Positions 42,345 to 51,804 of a DNA stretch of 64,000 nucleotides are shown here, piece by piece. Position numbers and translations under genes: made by a program. The DNA is from Vickermania ingenoplastis (Eukaryota > Euglenozoa > Kinetoplastea > Trypanosomatida > Trypanosomatidae): positions 1-64,000 of the forward strand of contig VFSE01000076.1 in assembly GCA_010157825.1 (NCBI GenBank), read 5' to 3'. The notes under the pieces were generated by a model. That model did not search any database, had not been told where the DNA came from, and saw nothing but the letters and a program-made list of their open reading frames with translations. The stretch's first letter is position 1. Every line of letters starts with the position of its first letter.

Positions 42345-45300
42345 TTAGTTGTACCTCCCCGAGTTCATGGCGTCGTACATGTCTGTGTGGGGCGCTGGCT
42401 CCGCACCCCCAGCAGCGCCGGACTTGCTGCGGCGACTCTTCTTGGAGGACTTAAGGCCGTGGGGCACCAGCGACAGGACGGTGCGCCTCAGCACCGCCCC
42501 CCGTGGCACCCACTGCGGGAGCGGTTTGTGGTTGTCCGCGGCCAAGAATACGATCACCGACACGATGAGCAGCGTCGACACGGCAGCGACGGCGGCGATC
42601 GCGAAGAAGCTGCTCTTGGTGCTGACCTCGGCGGCGGTGCTGGGGCTGCGGAGGCTGAGGCCGTAGCGCGTCACCTCGGTCAAGTCTGGCGTGACGTGAA
42701 GGATGCGACGGAACTCGACTCGGCTGCGCGGCGGCGGCGGAAGGGCCCCACCACTACCGGCGCCGGCGGCGGTAGGGTTGGCCGGTTGGTTCGTGCTGCC
42801 GCTGCTGCTGCTGCCGCTGCTGCTGCTGCTGCCGCTGAGGGCCGCCGTCGGGGCGATCTCAGCCTCCACCACCACCTCCGCTTCGCAGTTCCAACCCATC
42901 GCACCGGGGATGAAGAGGAAGGCGAAGCGCGTGCTGTTGATCGCCATGGACGACGCCATTTCTGGTGCCATGTGCCGTGCGAGGAAGGAGCTGTTCCCCG
43001 ACCGCATCGCGCTGAGGTCCCTGTACGCGAGAAATGGCGCCGTGAACTGCCACCAGTGGCCCCGCTGCGGCAGCAGCTCGTCTGCCAGGCTCGCGTTCAC
43101 ATTGGTGCTGGCGTCGTCGGAGGTGGCCAGCACTGACGACGGGGGAATGACGGTCTGCTTCGTTATCGGGTCCACGTAGCGGAGGTATACCCGCTGCGAA
43201 GTGGTGAAGGCGCTGCTTTCGGTGGTGGCGCTGCTGAAGCTGGCGCTGGAGAGGGGCGAGCGGTTGCCACGTTCGTAGTCCACATACACATTGCCTACGC
43301 GCAGCTGCATGTCTGGGGGAATCGGATCTGTGTTGAGCACAAAAAGGGCCCAGTCACTGGGGCCGTAGGTCGTGCTCTGGTCATCCACACACAGCTTCCC
43401 CGGTGGGGCCCCGCTGAGGGGCAGAGGGTCCACCGGCGTCGAGGCACCGAGGGGGTCCAGCAGCGGGCCGTATCGAGAGCTGCGACACACGCGTAGATCG
43501 CCGCCGACCGAATAAAAGATATGTGCTGGTTCGGTATAGGGGGCGGCGGTCGTGGTCGTTGTGGTTGTCGATACCGGGACCAGCGGTGTGGGATAGACAG
43601 AGATGGGAGCGAAGGTTGTTGTGGCGTTTGCTGCCCCGTCGGCCTCCACTGAAGACGGCGAGAGAACCTTCTGACGTACGGCAGCAGCAGCAGCAGCGGC
43701 GGCGGCGCCGTTGTTGGTGGGGCGGGGCAGTAACGTCTTACTGAGGTAGGAGACGTAGAGAGATAGGTGGAGCCGAATGTTGTACCGGAATCCGTCCTTC
43801 GTGAGCACCTGCAGGAGCAGCAGCCCGTCCACGTGAAGCTCGCGGCGCTGCTCCTCTGCTAGGAGCCGGCTGCCAGGGATCACACCGCGGATGGTAATAT
43901 TTTGGAAGTTGGTGGCACAGTTTCCCGCAGCAGAGAAGCCGCGGCGGTCGGTAATCCACATGGGCGGGTTGGTGGCGGCGGCGCCGGGGCACCGGCGGGT
44001 GAGCTCCGTGGCGCTGGTAGCGGGCCCCTTAAAGAGGTGAATGCGCGCCACGCCTGGAGGGCAGTCCCCGTAGGGGAACGTGCTCGCGTACGAGGAGGTG
44101 GCGAAGTCATCGCCAGCGTAGCAGCGCAGTTTTGTGCCGGTGCAGGTGGGGCACTCGGCCTGCTGCGGCGCGTTCCACTGTTGCTGCAGCCACTTGAAGC
44201 CAACGACGTGGTGGTCTGCCGTGAAGTCCGCCGGGGTACCCTCCGTCAGCACTGGGTACAAGAGAAGGTTGATGCCGAATCCAAAGTCGCCCGCTGCGCT
44301 CCCGCCCTCGTTGCCATCGCCTTCCATCCCGGTAGAAACGTACTCGAACCACTCTGCATCGACCGAGAAGGGCCGGTCGAGGGCAGTCTTGATCACCTCC
44401 ACATACTGCTGAAGACCAACTCGCACCCGGTACGCCTGCACATCCGTCAGAACGCCAGCGCTGGGTATGAGCCACGAGGCTGGCTGCACCGCCTCCGTTA
44501 GGATCGTACCCTCCATCACACCGTCCTGGGTGAAGGCAAAGACCTGCTGCGGTGCCCTCGCGCTCCCTTCCGGGCCTCTGGGGGACCGCAGCGCCGTCAG
44601 CTGGGCGTAGGGAAACACACCCGTCCAGATCGCGTTGCAGTTGCGGATGGCGACGGACCATAAGCCACTTGGCGTAGGGGTGAGCAGCGGTGCGTACTGG
44701 CAGGCGCTGGATTGACGCTGGAAAATATCACAGTTGCGGTGCTTCCCACCAAACTTTTGGAACCAGGAGACCCCGGTGTTGTACAGGGGCCCTACCGTGC
44801 CCTCCCCTGTCTGGGCGTTGAGCCAGTCCCAGACCCAGACATCAGCGGCCAGACCGCCGCGGCCCTGCAGCGTCAGGCAGCTGCGATCAAACGCAGTGGT
44901 GCTCACATTTGAGGTGGAAGCACTGGTGGCCTCGTCTGCTCCAGCGGCGTGGCTGCCCTCAAAGTAGACATCCGTCGTGGAGTCGAGCACCTCGAAGGTG
45001 GGGAACCGCACCCCCATGTTCCCAATGAGGGTCCGGGCGGTGACGATCAACGCCTGACTGCCCCAACGGACGTCAATGCCGTCGAACAGCGCCAGGTCCA
45101 TCACCGTCTGCTGTGCCGCACTACTAGAGCTGCTACCGCTGCTCGCCGCTGTCCTTCCTTCATCCTGGAAGTCCCACAGGCGGTGGGTGGGCAGCGTAAG
45201 CCACGCCTTTTCCACGCAGGTGCCGGCGCAGGTCAGCTTCGCTACGGGGCCCTCGGACGGTTTACTGCCATTGGTGCTGTTGTTCTCCGTATTGGGAGGG

Positions 45301-47540
45301 TTAGTGGGGCCAAACGCTTCGGAGGCAACGATGTAGGCAAACCCGCGGCAGGCGAGCTGGTTGAGGCAGTACATCTCGAAGCGCACCTCCGCCGCGGCCT
45401 CTATACCCTCGGGCGGCAGATACAGAAAATCCCCGTCTGGCTGTAAGAGCATTGTGCCGACGGCAGGGGGCCGTGTCATGGCGAAGTATCGGCCCATCCG
45501 GCACGCCTCCTGCCCGGGAACGCCTCGCAGCGAGTTGCTCAGCGCCACCCCAATAGGGGTGGCGTAGTAGTACACGTTCGCACAGGTGGGAATCATCGGC
45601 TCGGGGATGGTGTTGGTGCTGTTCGTGTCGCCTGTTGTCGTGTTGGTGGTATTCGTTTGTGCCGGTGGGGCGGAAGGCTGCTCAATGGGGGCAAAGTTGG
45701 TGAAGAAGAGCCGGGCCTGACCGAGGTAGGTGCTGATACACCATACGTTGACATCCACCGACTCAATGAATGGATCTACGCTTCCGGCAGGGGCCGCCGT
45801 GTAGGCGAACTGGCCAATCAGATTGAGACGGAAGGAGGTGCTGAACACCGCACTGTAATGCGGGTCACCTGCTGCAACGACATCCGGAGGCGGCGGCGGC
45901 GTCTTCGGCATTTGCGTTTGTGGGATGGCGGTGGAGGCGACGGCATCGTGGGTCGAATGGCCCCTGCTTCCTTTGGCGAAGGACAACCCCTCTGCTGCGG
46001 AGACGCCCCCCACCAGCGGAACTTGCGTAGTGGTGCTAGCGGTCATGTTTGGCCGCACCCTGCTGTGCGGCGCTTCCGTCAGCGGGACCGCCTCTGCTGT
46101 GGCGGCTGTGGTATAGCGTAGTGCGGGGCAGTCAGGCATCTCCGTGCCGTTAGGGATCGAGAGCCGGCCATACACTGTTGAGCCGAAAGGGGCGTCATAG
46201 CTGTACTCCGCCATATAAGACGTCTCCGGCACTGGGGCTGCCGTTGTTGTTGTTGTTGTGGAAGACGCATTGTGCTGACTTTGGTTTTTTTCCGGCACGG
46301 TGCTGTTGGGATCGCTGATACCCAGCGATGTGACCAGGAAGATCTTCTTCCCCACACAGACCGGTACCTCCTTAGCGGGAGCAGCGTCTGTAGTGCTCGG
46401 GACGCCCTCCCTGCCCTCATTTACTCGCGTAGTGCACGTGCTGCGGTAGGATACTTCCACATCGGACTCTTCGGCGGGGCTTTGGAAGCGGTACGCGAGA
46501 CCGCCGGTGACTTGAAATGTTCCCGCGTCTGCGGTGGCGTCGTGGAGTAGTGCGAGTTCCACGTCCGATATGGTTTCCGTGGCCCCCTCAGGGCACTGGA
46601 GGCCTGTCTGCAGTGTGCCGGAGCGAGTCGTCGCCGGGCGAACGATGGAGACCGCCGACACGTGCGGACAGCGCGGCAGAGAGTCCTCCACGCGGATCGT
46701 GAGGACGTCCGCGCACACGAGGCGACCATCGCAGCGCACGGCGTACGGAACAAAGAACTCCACGGGCGCGCTGCTCTCCCCTGCCGCCCCCGGAGGTGGG
46801 AGAGCGGGGGCGGCATAGACGTAGGACAGCGGATACTGATACGGCGCCATCACCGCCAGGAGCCCAAAGGGGACCTGATCGTTGTCCGTGAGGAGGTCTA
46901 CTGTGTAGGTGCAAGTGCTGATAGGGTTGGCAAGCGGGAACTTGCCCATGTACGTGTCGGTGGGGCGGTACACTCGCACCCTCTCGGTGCTGTTGGCAGC
47001 CATGCAGCGGTTGCCGGCGTTCGTTTCGTCCTCCTCCTGCGGTGATCGGGTCGATGTGGTGGTGGTGGTGACCGCCACTTGATAACGGAGCTCTGCTGCG
47101 CATATAGGCACCTCTCCGCAGCGGGCCTCTACGGTGAAGTGCACCAGCCAACCTTCATTTGCCTCCGCCGCCCCTGGACCTCCGCCGAGGGTCATTCGGT
47201 ATGACCAGCCCCCAGACGGGAACACCAAACTAGGCAACGCCGGGGGCTGCAGGATCACCAGCTGTTTGGGTGACGCCCCATTGGGGCAGCTCGTGCGGGC
47301 GGAGTCGAAGACAGAGCCTTCCAGTAGTTCGCCCTGGGTTGCCATGAGAATGCGGCCATCCTGAACACACCGTGGCACCGATCGAACTGGAGCACCGACA
47401 GCAGGCGTGTGGAAAGAGAGATCCTCTGTCGGGACAGCCGCCACCTGCGAGAGCGCCAAGATAAGACCCACGCAAACAACAACGACGGACCGGATCATCC
47501 GCCCGTGGTGGCCTCGACGGCGAGGCGTTAGAGCAGCCAT
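42345..47540 (-). CDS. Large type I membrane glycoprotein with Ig-like repeats, 1731 aa
   Basis: The start chosen is ATG 47538-47540; the frame extends upstream only from a GTG. Residues ~15-36 (MIRSVVVVCVGLILALSQVAA) are a signal peptide. The first ~750 residues contain about five repeats that end alike, with alternating hydrophobic strands and a paired Cys: HFTVEARCGEVPICAAEL, FVPYAVRCDGRLVCADVL and RFEMYCLNQLACRGFAYIV. Some are preceded by LLQPDGDFLYLPPEG, typical of bacterial-style Ig/cadherin-like repeats. A Cys- and Trp-rich region follows (WFQKFGGKHRNCD ... RNCNAIWTGVFPYAQL), with Thr/Asn glycosylation-rich linkers throughout. A TM helix at about 1645-1668 and a basic ~63-residue tail ending in MNSGRYN complete it. 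It is probably a surface or flagellar adhesion-type protein; the family was not recognised by name. Confidence 0.8.
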   Translation of the reverse strand: MAALTPRRRGHHGRMIRSVVVVCVGLILALSQVAAVPTEDLSFHTPAVGAPVRSVPRCVQDGRILMATQGELLEGSVFDSARTSCPNGASPKQLVILQPPALPSLVFPSGGWSYRMTLGGGPGAAEANEGWLVHFTVEARCGEVPICAAELRYQVAVTTTTTSTRSPQEEDETNAGNRCMAANSTERVRVYRPTDTYMGKFPLANPISTCTYTVDLLTDNDQVPFGLLAVMAPYQYPLSYVYAAPALPPPGAAGESSAPVEFFVPYAVRCDGRLVCADVLTIRVEDSLPRCPHVSAVSIVRPATTRSGTLQTGLQCPEGATETISDVELALLHDATADAGTFQVTGGLAYRFQSPAEESDVEVSYRSTCTTRVNEGREGVPSTTDAAPAKEVPVCVGKKIFLVTSLGISDPNSTVPEKNQSQHNASSTTTTTTAAPVPETSYMAEYSYDAPFGSTVYGRLSIPNGTEMPDCPALRYTTAATAEAVPLTEAPHSRVRPNMTASTTTQVPLVGGVSAAEGLSFAKGSRGHSTHDAVASTAIPQTQMPKTPPPPPDVVAAGDPHYSAVFSTSFRLNLIGQFAYTAAPAGSVDPFIESVDVNVWCISTYLGQARLFFTNFAPIEQPSAPPAQTNTTNTTTGDTNSTNTIPEPMIPTCANVYYYATPIGVALSNSLRGVPGQEACRMGRYFAMTRPPAVGTMLLQPDGDFLYLPPEGIEAAAEVRFEMYCLNQLACRGFAYIVASEAFGPTNPPNTENNSTNGSKPSEGPVAKLTCAGTCVEKAWLTLPTHRLWDFQDEGRTAASSGSSSSSAAQQTVMDLALFDGIDVRWGSQALIVTARTLIGNMGVRFPTFEVLDSTTDVYFEGSHAAGADEATSASTSNVSTTAFDRSCLTLQGRGGLAADVWVWDWLNAQTGEGTVGPLYNTGVSWFQKFGGKHRNCDIFQRQSSACQYAPLLTPTPSGLWSVAIRNCNAIWTGVFPYAQLTALRSPRGPEGSARAPQQVFAFTQDGVMEGTILTEAVQPASWLIPSAGVLTDVQAYRVRVGLQQYVEVIKTALDRPFSVDAEWFEYVSTGMEGDGNEGGSAAGDFGFGINLLLYPVLTEGTPADFTADHHVVGFKWLQQQWNAPQQAECPTCTGTKLRCYAGDDFATSSYASTFPYGDCPPGVARIHLFKGPATSATELTRRCPGAAATNPPMWITDRRGFSAAGNCATNFQNITIRGVIPGSRLLAEEQRRELHVDGLLLLQVLTKDGFRYNIRLHLSLYVSYLSKTLLPRPTNNGAAAAAAAAAVRQKVLSPSSVEADGAANATTTFAPISVYPTPLVPVSTTTTTTTAAPYTEPAHIFYSVGGDLRVCRSSRYGPLLDPLGASTPVDPLPLSGAPPGKLCVDDQSTTYGPSDWALFVLNTDPIPPDMQLRVGNVYVDYERGNRSPLSSASFSSATTESSAFTTSQRVYLRYVDPITKQTVIPPSSVLATSDDASTNVNASLADELLPQRGHWWQFTAPFLAYRDLSAMRSGNSSFLARHMAPEMASSMAINSTRFAFLFIPGAMGWNCEAEVVVEAEIAPTAALSGSSSSSGSSSSGSTNQPANPTAAGAGSGGALPPPPRSRVEFRRILHVTPDLTEVTRYGLSLRSPSTAAEVSTKSSFFAIAAVAAVSTLLIVSVIVFLAADNHKPLPQWVPRGAVLRRTVLSLVPHGLKSSKKSRRSKSGAAGGAEPAPHTDMYDAMNSGRYN

Positions 47541-47761
47541 TGAAAGAAGGGGAACAGGAATGTCGAGCTGCCGCACGACTACCACTGGTAGCAGTTCAAG
47601 TCTTTTTTTGAAGTGAATTAAAGCTTTCCTGCAAGCTCAACGACTTCTCCTTTGAGCAACAGAAGTGGATCTTTTTTTTTCTTCTAATTATTATTATTGT
47701 TTTGCAGAGAGCGAGCCTTCCCTTTTTGAATGCTAGTAACGTCAAAAGAAGCAGAAATTGT

Positions 47762-47806
<45 letters not shown>

Positions 47807-48676
47807 CGGTCTCTTCTTAACGGCTTCGAAGAAACGTCTCTTCGACCGGTGTAGGATGCATCAAACAAACGATAACATCACCATATTATGGCAAATAATA
47901 ATAATAATAACAACAGGAAAAAGTAGGGTGTTAAAAAAAAGGGCACAGATGAGAAGTCTGTATCGCATCACGTATTATAACGAGGGCACACAGCCTATCG
48001 TCATTGGTTAAGCTGTTGGAGTCGCTCCTGTGGTTCTTCGCGACTCCTTTATGGCTCTACCGCAGTAGCATGAATATGGTAAGTCCTTGAAGATCGTAGC
48101 AATGCATTATCGAGCTGTTTGTTGTGAGTTTTTTTTTTTGCCGGGGGGGGAGGGGAGGAGGGATCATTGGATGGGCACTCATTTTTAAACAGCATACCTG
48201 CAGTAGACCACACAATAACTACAACAAATCAAAAGATAAACGCACTCACGCTCCTGGATAGCCAGCCCCCTACCATCCTATAAGCTAACCCATCACGAGA
48301 ATGCGCATTTCCCAAAGGTACGACCTCTCGACAGAGGATCGTTTCAGGTATTTCCTCCCCCCCCTCTCCCCATTTTTCTTTATTCATCTTCTCCATGTTT
48401 CACTCGTATTCCATTTTCTAAGTTTCTAACCCACGCGCATTCACTGCGTTCAACCGGCTCCAGAGCCGACTCACGGATGCAGATACATACATCGTATCGG
48501 GTTCAATATGTATGCAAAGGCCTATGCCCACCTCACAAATGTATTCGAAGCAGTTCGTTGCTGCGTGCTATCAAGTTCCTTCATGCATTCCTTTGTCTCA
48601 TCGATAGCAACCAGTATTACTAAAACATGTCCGTTCCACAACTTCAGAACAACGACGTAACAACAACAAAAGGCAA
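47541..48676. other. Intergenic spacer with CT/TA tract
   Basis: No gene seen. A compound (CT)n(TA)n tract lies at 47764-47803, an AAT run at 47896-47909 and a C-rich run at 48356-48372. The last ~30 bp before the dynamin stop (48655-48676) match the same position downstream of the second dynamin gene. Confidence 0.6.
47764..47803. repeat. (CT)n(TA)n compound microsatellite
   Basis: About seven CT units followed by about 13 TA units, upstream of the surface-protein gene. Confidence 0.9.
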
Positions 48677-50758
48677 CTATAAGTTGGGCATGAAGGAAGA
48701 CACCTCATTCAGCTTCTCGCGGGCCTTGGCAAGCGCCTCCTTCATCTCCTTCGCCTCCTTGCGCTGCTGCATAATATGCGGCGGCTCTGCCAGCAGTTCC
48801 TGGGCCGCCTTCTCCGAGTACAGATGGCGCACCAAGCTGCTGTACATCTCCTCCCGCAAGCGTGTGATGATGAGCAGCGTGATGGCCTTGGGAACCTGAT
48901 CCGCCACGTTCCCCTTGACGATATCAAAATACCCAATCACCATCAGTCGAATGGCCTCATATGTGCGTTTCTCGTTGCTCGACATGCTATTACCGAGAAG
49001 GATACGTGAAGGAACGTCGTCCATTGTTGATTGGTTCGCCAAGCCATCAATGATGCCGCCTTTGGACGAGCTTTTTTTCTTCCCTTCTGCTTCCTCTTCC
49101 TTCCCCTTTTTTTTGTCCTTGTCCTTGTCCTTGTCCTTGTCCTTCTTTTTATCCTTTTTGTCTTTATCATCCTTGTCCTCCTTGTCATCCTCCTCGGACT
49201 TAACTTCCTCTGCCTGCAACTTCTGGTCGGACTCCTTGGTAGGCGCTTTCCCGCCGTACATTTTGAAGTATGCCTCCTGCGCCAGCTTCTCCATCATCGG
49301 ATGGCGTGCGTTGATGAACCCATGCTCCGCCTGGACAATAGTCTTTACGTGCTCGCTCGCAACCCTTTTGTACTGCATGAGCATTTCACGGCAAATACGG
49401 ATGATCTCCGCCTTTAGTTTGGGGAACCGATCGGCCTTCTTAGAGCATTGTTCAAGAATGCTCTGCAGTTCCTGCAGGATAAACTCGATGCACCGTAACG
49501 AAGGGTCTTCCAACCGTTTGATCTGCGCCTTCACCAGTGCAATGAACACGTTATCCGAAGGGAAAAGGGTGGCGTGCATACCAGCCATATTGTGAGCGTT
49601 TATACGAATATAATCATCCGTTAAGCCTCGGGCGGCGTCAACGCTGAAAACAAAAGACGCGAAGCACTCGTGGAAGATGTAGCTCAGACGCGCACCACCC
49701 ATGATCTCCTTCGTGGCCTCTGCCACGCCACCATCAATGATCTTGTTGACGGCATCACTGAAATCTTTAATGATCTTCAGCAGCTGCGCACCCGGGTCGT
49801 AGTTGGCATCATCTAGCATACCGAGCTGCTCCATCTTCTTCTGCGTGTCGACCCACATCGACTCCACTGTGCCCTTCAGGGCGGGGAGGTTGGCCCTGAT
49901 GTGCTCCATCAGCAAAATGTTCAGCTTTCTGCTCAGGTACTCCGTGCCGGACTGGTCCGCAATACTACGATACGCATCCGAACGCTCAAAGAACTCCCGC
50001 TCCACGCGGCGAGCATCCTCCATGCTGGTGCGGTCGACGATGTCCTGCTGACTGCGGCATACAACGCCGACGTAGCCGTGACGCAGAGGAAACAGTTTGT
50101 TGCTCAGCACATCCATGCAGTCCGTTCCTCGGTCCATCAGGTCCAGCTTGGTGAGCACGCCGACGGTGCGCTTCCCTTCAGGGTCCAGCTGGCTCGCCAG
50201 GCGCAGAGACTGGCTCGTGGCCAGATCCGTGTTGGCCGGGGAGATGGCAAGGATGATGGTGGTCGGATCCTGCACATACTTCATCACCATGCGCTTGATC
50301 ATGACATCGATATCCTTTGGCTGGTCACCAACAGCGTTCATCACCAGTCCGGGGAGGTCAATGAGCGTGAGTGTTAACACGTGGGCAGAGAATAGCTTGA
50401 GATGAATTGCCTGGTCGGAGATGGCATGCTTGCCGGCGATTTCGTCTGTGCGGCGAGAGATCTCGTCCCGGATCTCAGAGAAATCAGTGAACTTCTTGCC
50501 GGGGAGATGAAGGAACTCTCCCCACTCCGACTTCTCTGTTGGCTTCAGCTGTATCAGCTGCAGCACGAGGGGGCACCGCGTCACAATGCCAGACCCGCGG
50601 GGAAGAAAATCCCGGCCAACGATAGACTCCAAGACGGAGCTCTTGCCGCAGCTCTGACTGCCCACCACCGCGATCTGCGGCAGTTTTAGTTGGGCAGAGC
50701 TCTTGATGTTTGCGAAAGCATCCTGTAAATCATTTACGGTCGTAATCAGCGGATCCAT
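48677..50758 (-). CDS. DLP: Dynamin-like GTPase, copy A
   Basis: This 693-residue protein starts at ATG 50756-50758. The GTPase motifs are G1 GSQSCGKS (33-40), switch Thr in GIVTRCPL (T60), G3 DLPG (134-137) and G4 TKLD (203-206). The middle/stalk domain follows, then a Lys/Asp-rich insert (about 505-585) where classical dynamins have a PH domain, and a GED (about 591-693). No PH or proline-rich domain is present, as in mitochondrial-type Drp1/Vps1 proteins. In Trypanosoma brucei two such tandem genes (DLP1, DLP2) serve mitochondrial fission and endocytosis. Almost identical to copy B except in discrete blocks. I do not assign which copy is DLP1. Confidence 0.96.
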   Translation of the reverse strand: MDPLITTVNDLQDAFANIKSSAQLKLPQIAVVGSQSCGKSSVLESIVGRDFLPRGSGIVTRCPLVLQLIQLKPTEKSEWGEFLHLPGKKFTDFSEIRDEISRRTDEIAGKHAISDQAIHLKLFSAHVLTLTLIDLPGLVMNAVGDQPKDIDVMIKRMVMKYVQDPTTIILAISPANTDLATSQSLRLASQLDPEGKRTVGVLTKLDLMDRGTDCMDVLSNKLFPLRHGYVGVVCRSQQDIVDRTSMEDARRVEREFFERSDAYRSIADQSGTEYLSRKLNILLMEHIRANLPALKGTVESMWVDTQKKMEQLGMLDDANYDPGAQLLKIIKDFSDAVNKIIDGGVAEATKEIMGGARLSYIFHECFASFVFSVDAARGLTDDYIRINAHNMAGMHATLFPSDNVFIALVKAQIKRLEDPSLRCIEFILQELQSILEQCSKKADRFPKLKAEIIRICREMLMQYKRVASEHVKTIVQAEHGFINARHPMMEKLAQEAYFKMYGGKAPTKESDQKLQAEEVKSEEDDKEDKDDKDKKDKKKDKDKDKDKDKKKGKEEEAEGKKKSSSKGGIIDGLANQSTMDDVPSRILLGNSMSSNEKRTYEAIRLMVIGYFDIVKGNVADQVPKAITLLIITRLREEMYSSLVRHLYSEKAAQELLAEPPHIMQQRKEAKEMKEALAKAREKLNEVSSFMPNL
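49110..49146 (-). repeat. Coding (CTTGTC)n, Lys-Asp repeat, copy A
   Basis: A hexanucleotide microsatellite in the insert of dynamin copy A encodes KDKDKDKDKD. The equivalent tract in copy B (52225-52262) has one more unit. Confidence 0.8.
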
Positions 50759-51804
50759 TGTCTTCGGAGTATATATTTATATATATATTTATGTATGATG
50801 TAGTATTGGTGTTTGACACAGCGCAATAAACCTCGTTCAGTGTGGCTGAACGTTGTGTTGTGATCATACCGCCGTGGTAAACAAGAACAAGATAGGGAGA
50901 TAGAGAAGAGAGGAGAGAGGGGAAAAGGGTGGAGCAGAAGAAGGTCCAACACTCGGCGGCATCATGGGCGCCAAGTTCATACCGTATACGTACTCTTCTG
51001 CTTCGGACGATGGGGGGAGGGGGGGGTTCCCCCAGCACATCCATCAGTTCTTCCCTGCCGAGAGGAGGTCTACTATAAACAAACGTGTGGATTTATAACG
51101 GCGTTATTACCATGTATTCAAGGGAACAGCGCTCTCTTCAGCGTAGAGAGCGTTATCCCAGTTTCTTACTTTGGAGGGGTGAAGAAAGAACACGTTTGAG
51201 GCGTAAATGCGCATAGTCCATCTCTCATACTTTCCTCTATCCCACGCCCGACGGACATCACTCTCCGTTCAAAGGGGGGGAGGTGCACCGGTGTAATTAA
51301 CAAGCAAAAGTCTAAATATAAAGCATGTCATCCTTCGCTATACTGATTTGATTCTATTACGATTATTTCACTTTTTTTTGTCCTTTTCCTTTTCCTTCCC
51401 CCCCCCCCTCCCTATCACCTTATTTGTATTTTTCGTATTGTTTTGCTAGTGTTCTCTTCCTTCCAATCTCACCTTTAGGTCCTCTTTCGGTCGCGGGCGC
51501 ACTGCGGCTCTGGTGCTGGTTTCATGCCGATGGACACTGCAGAGTAAACAAAGACAAGAGGTGATGTGGGCGGACGTCCCGATAGTCCACGTGCATTTCA
51601 CAATGCAGCATGACGACACATGTGCTGCCGTGTTGATAATAGTCTCCGCTGGGGTTAAAGGAAAAAGAAAAACACAAAAAAAAAAAAGCGCACCGCGCCG
51701 CGCAGCACTACGAACACCAAACCATACAAAACTCAGGATCCGACTACCCTACCAACCGAATGGGGAGCAAAGAGCGAAGACGACGTAACAACAACAAAAG
51801 GCAA
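50759..51804. other. Spacer between the dynamin copies
   Basis: No gene recognised in 1.05 kb. It is unique relative to the spacer beyond copy B, except for ~30 bp next to the copy B stop. It has oligo-C/G runs near 51010-51025, 51270 and 51400-51412. Confidence 0.6.
50846..50847 (-). promoter_or_regulatory. Predicted spliced-leader acceptor of dynamin copy A
   Basis: A pyrimidine tract on the minus strand (about 50885-50930) is followed by the first AG at 50846-50847, 88 nt upstream of the ATG. Several T-rich stretches compete, so the exact site is tentative. Confidence 0.35.
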
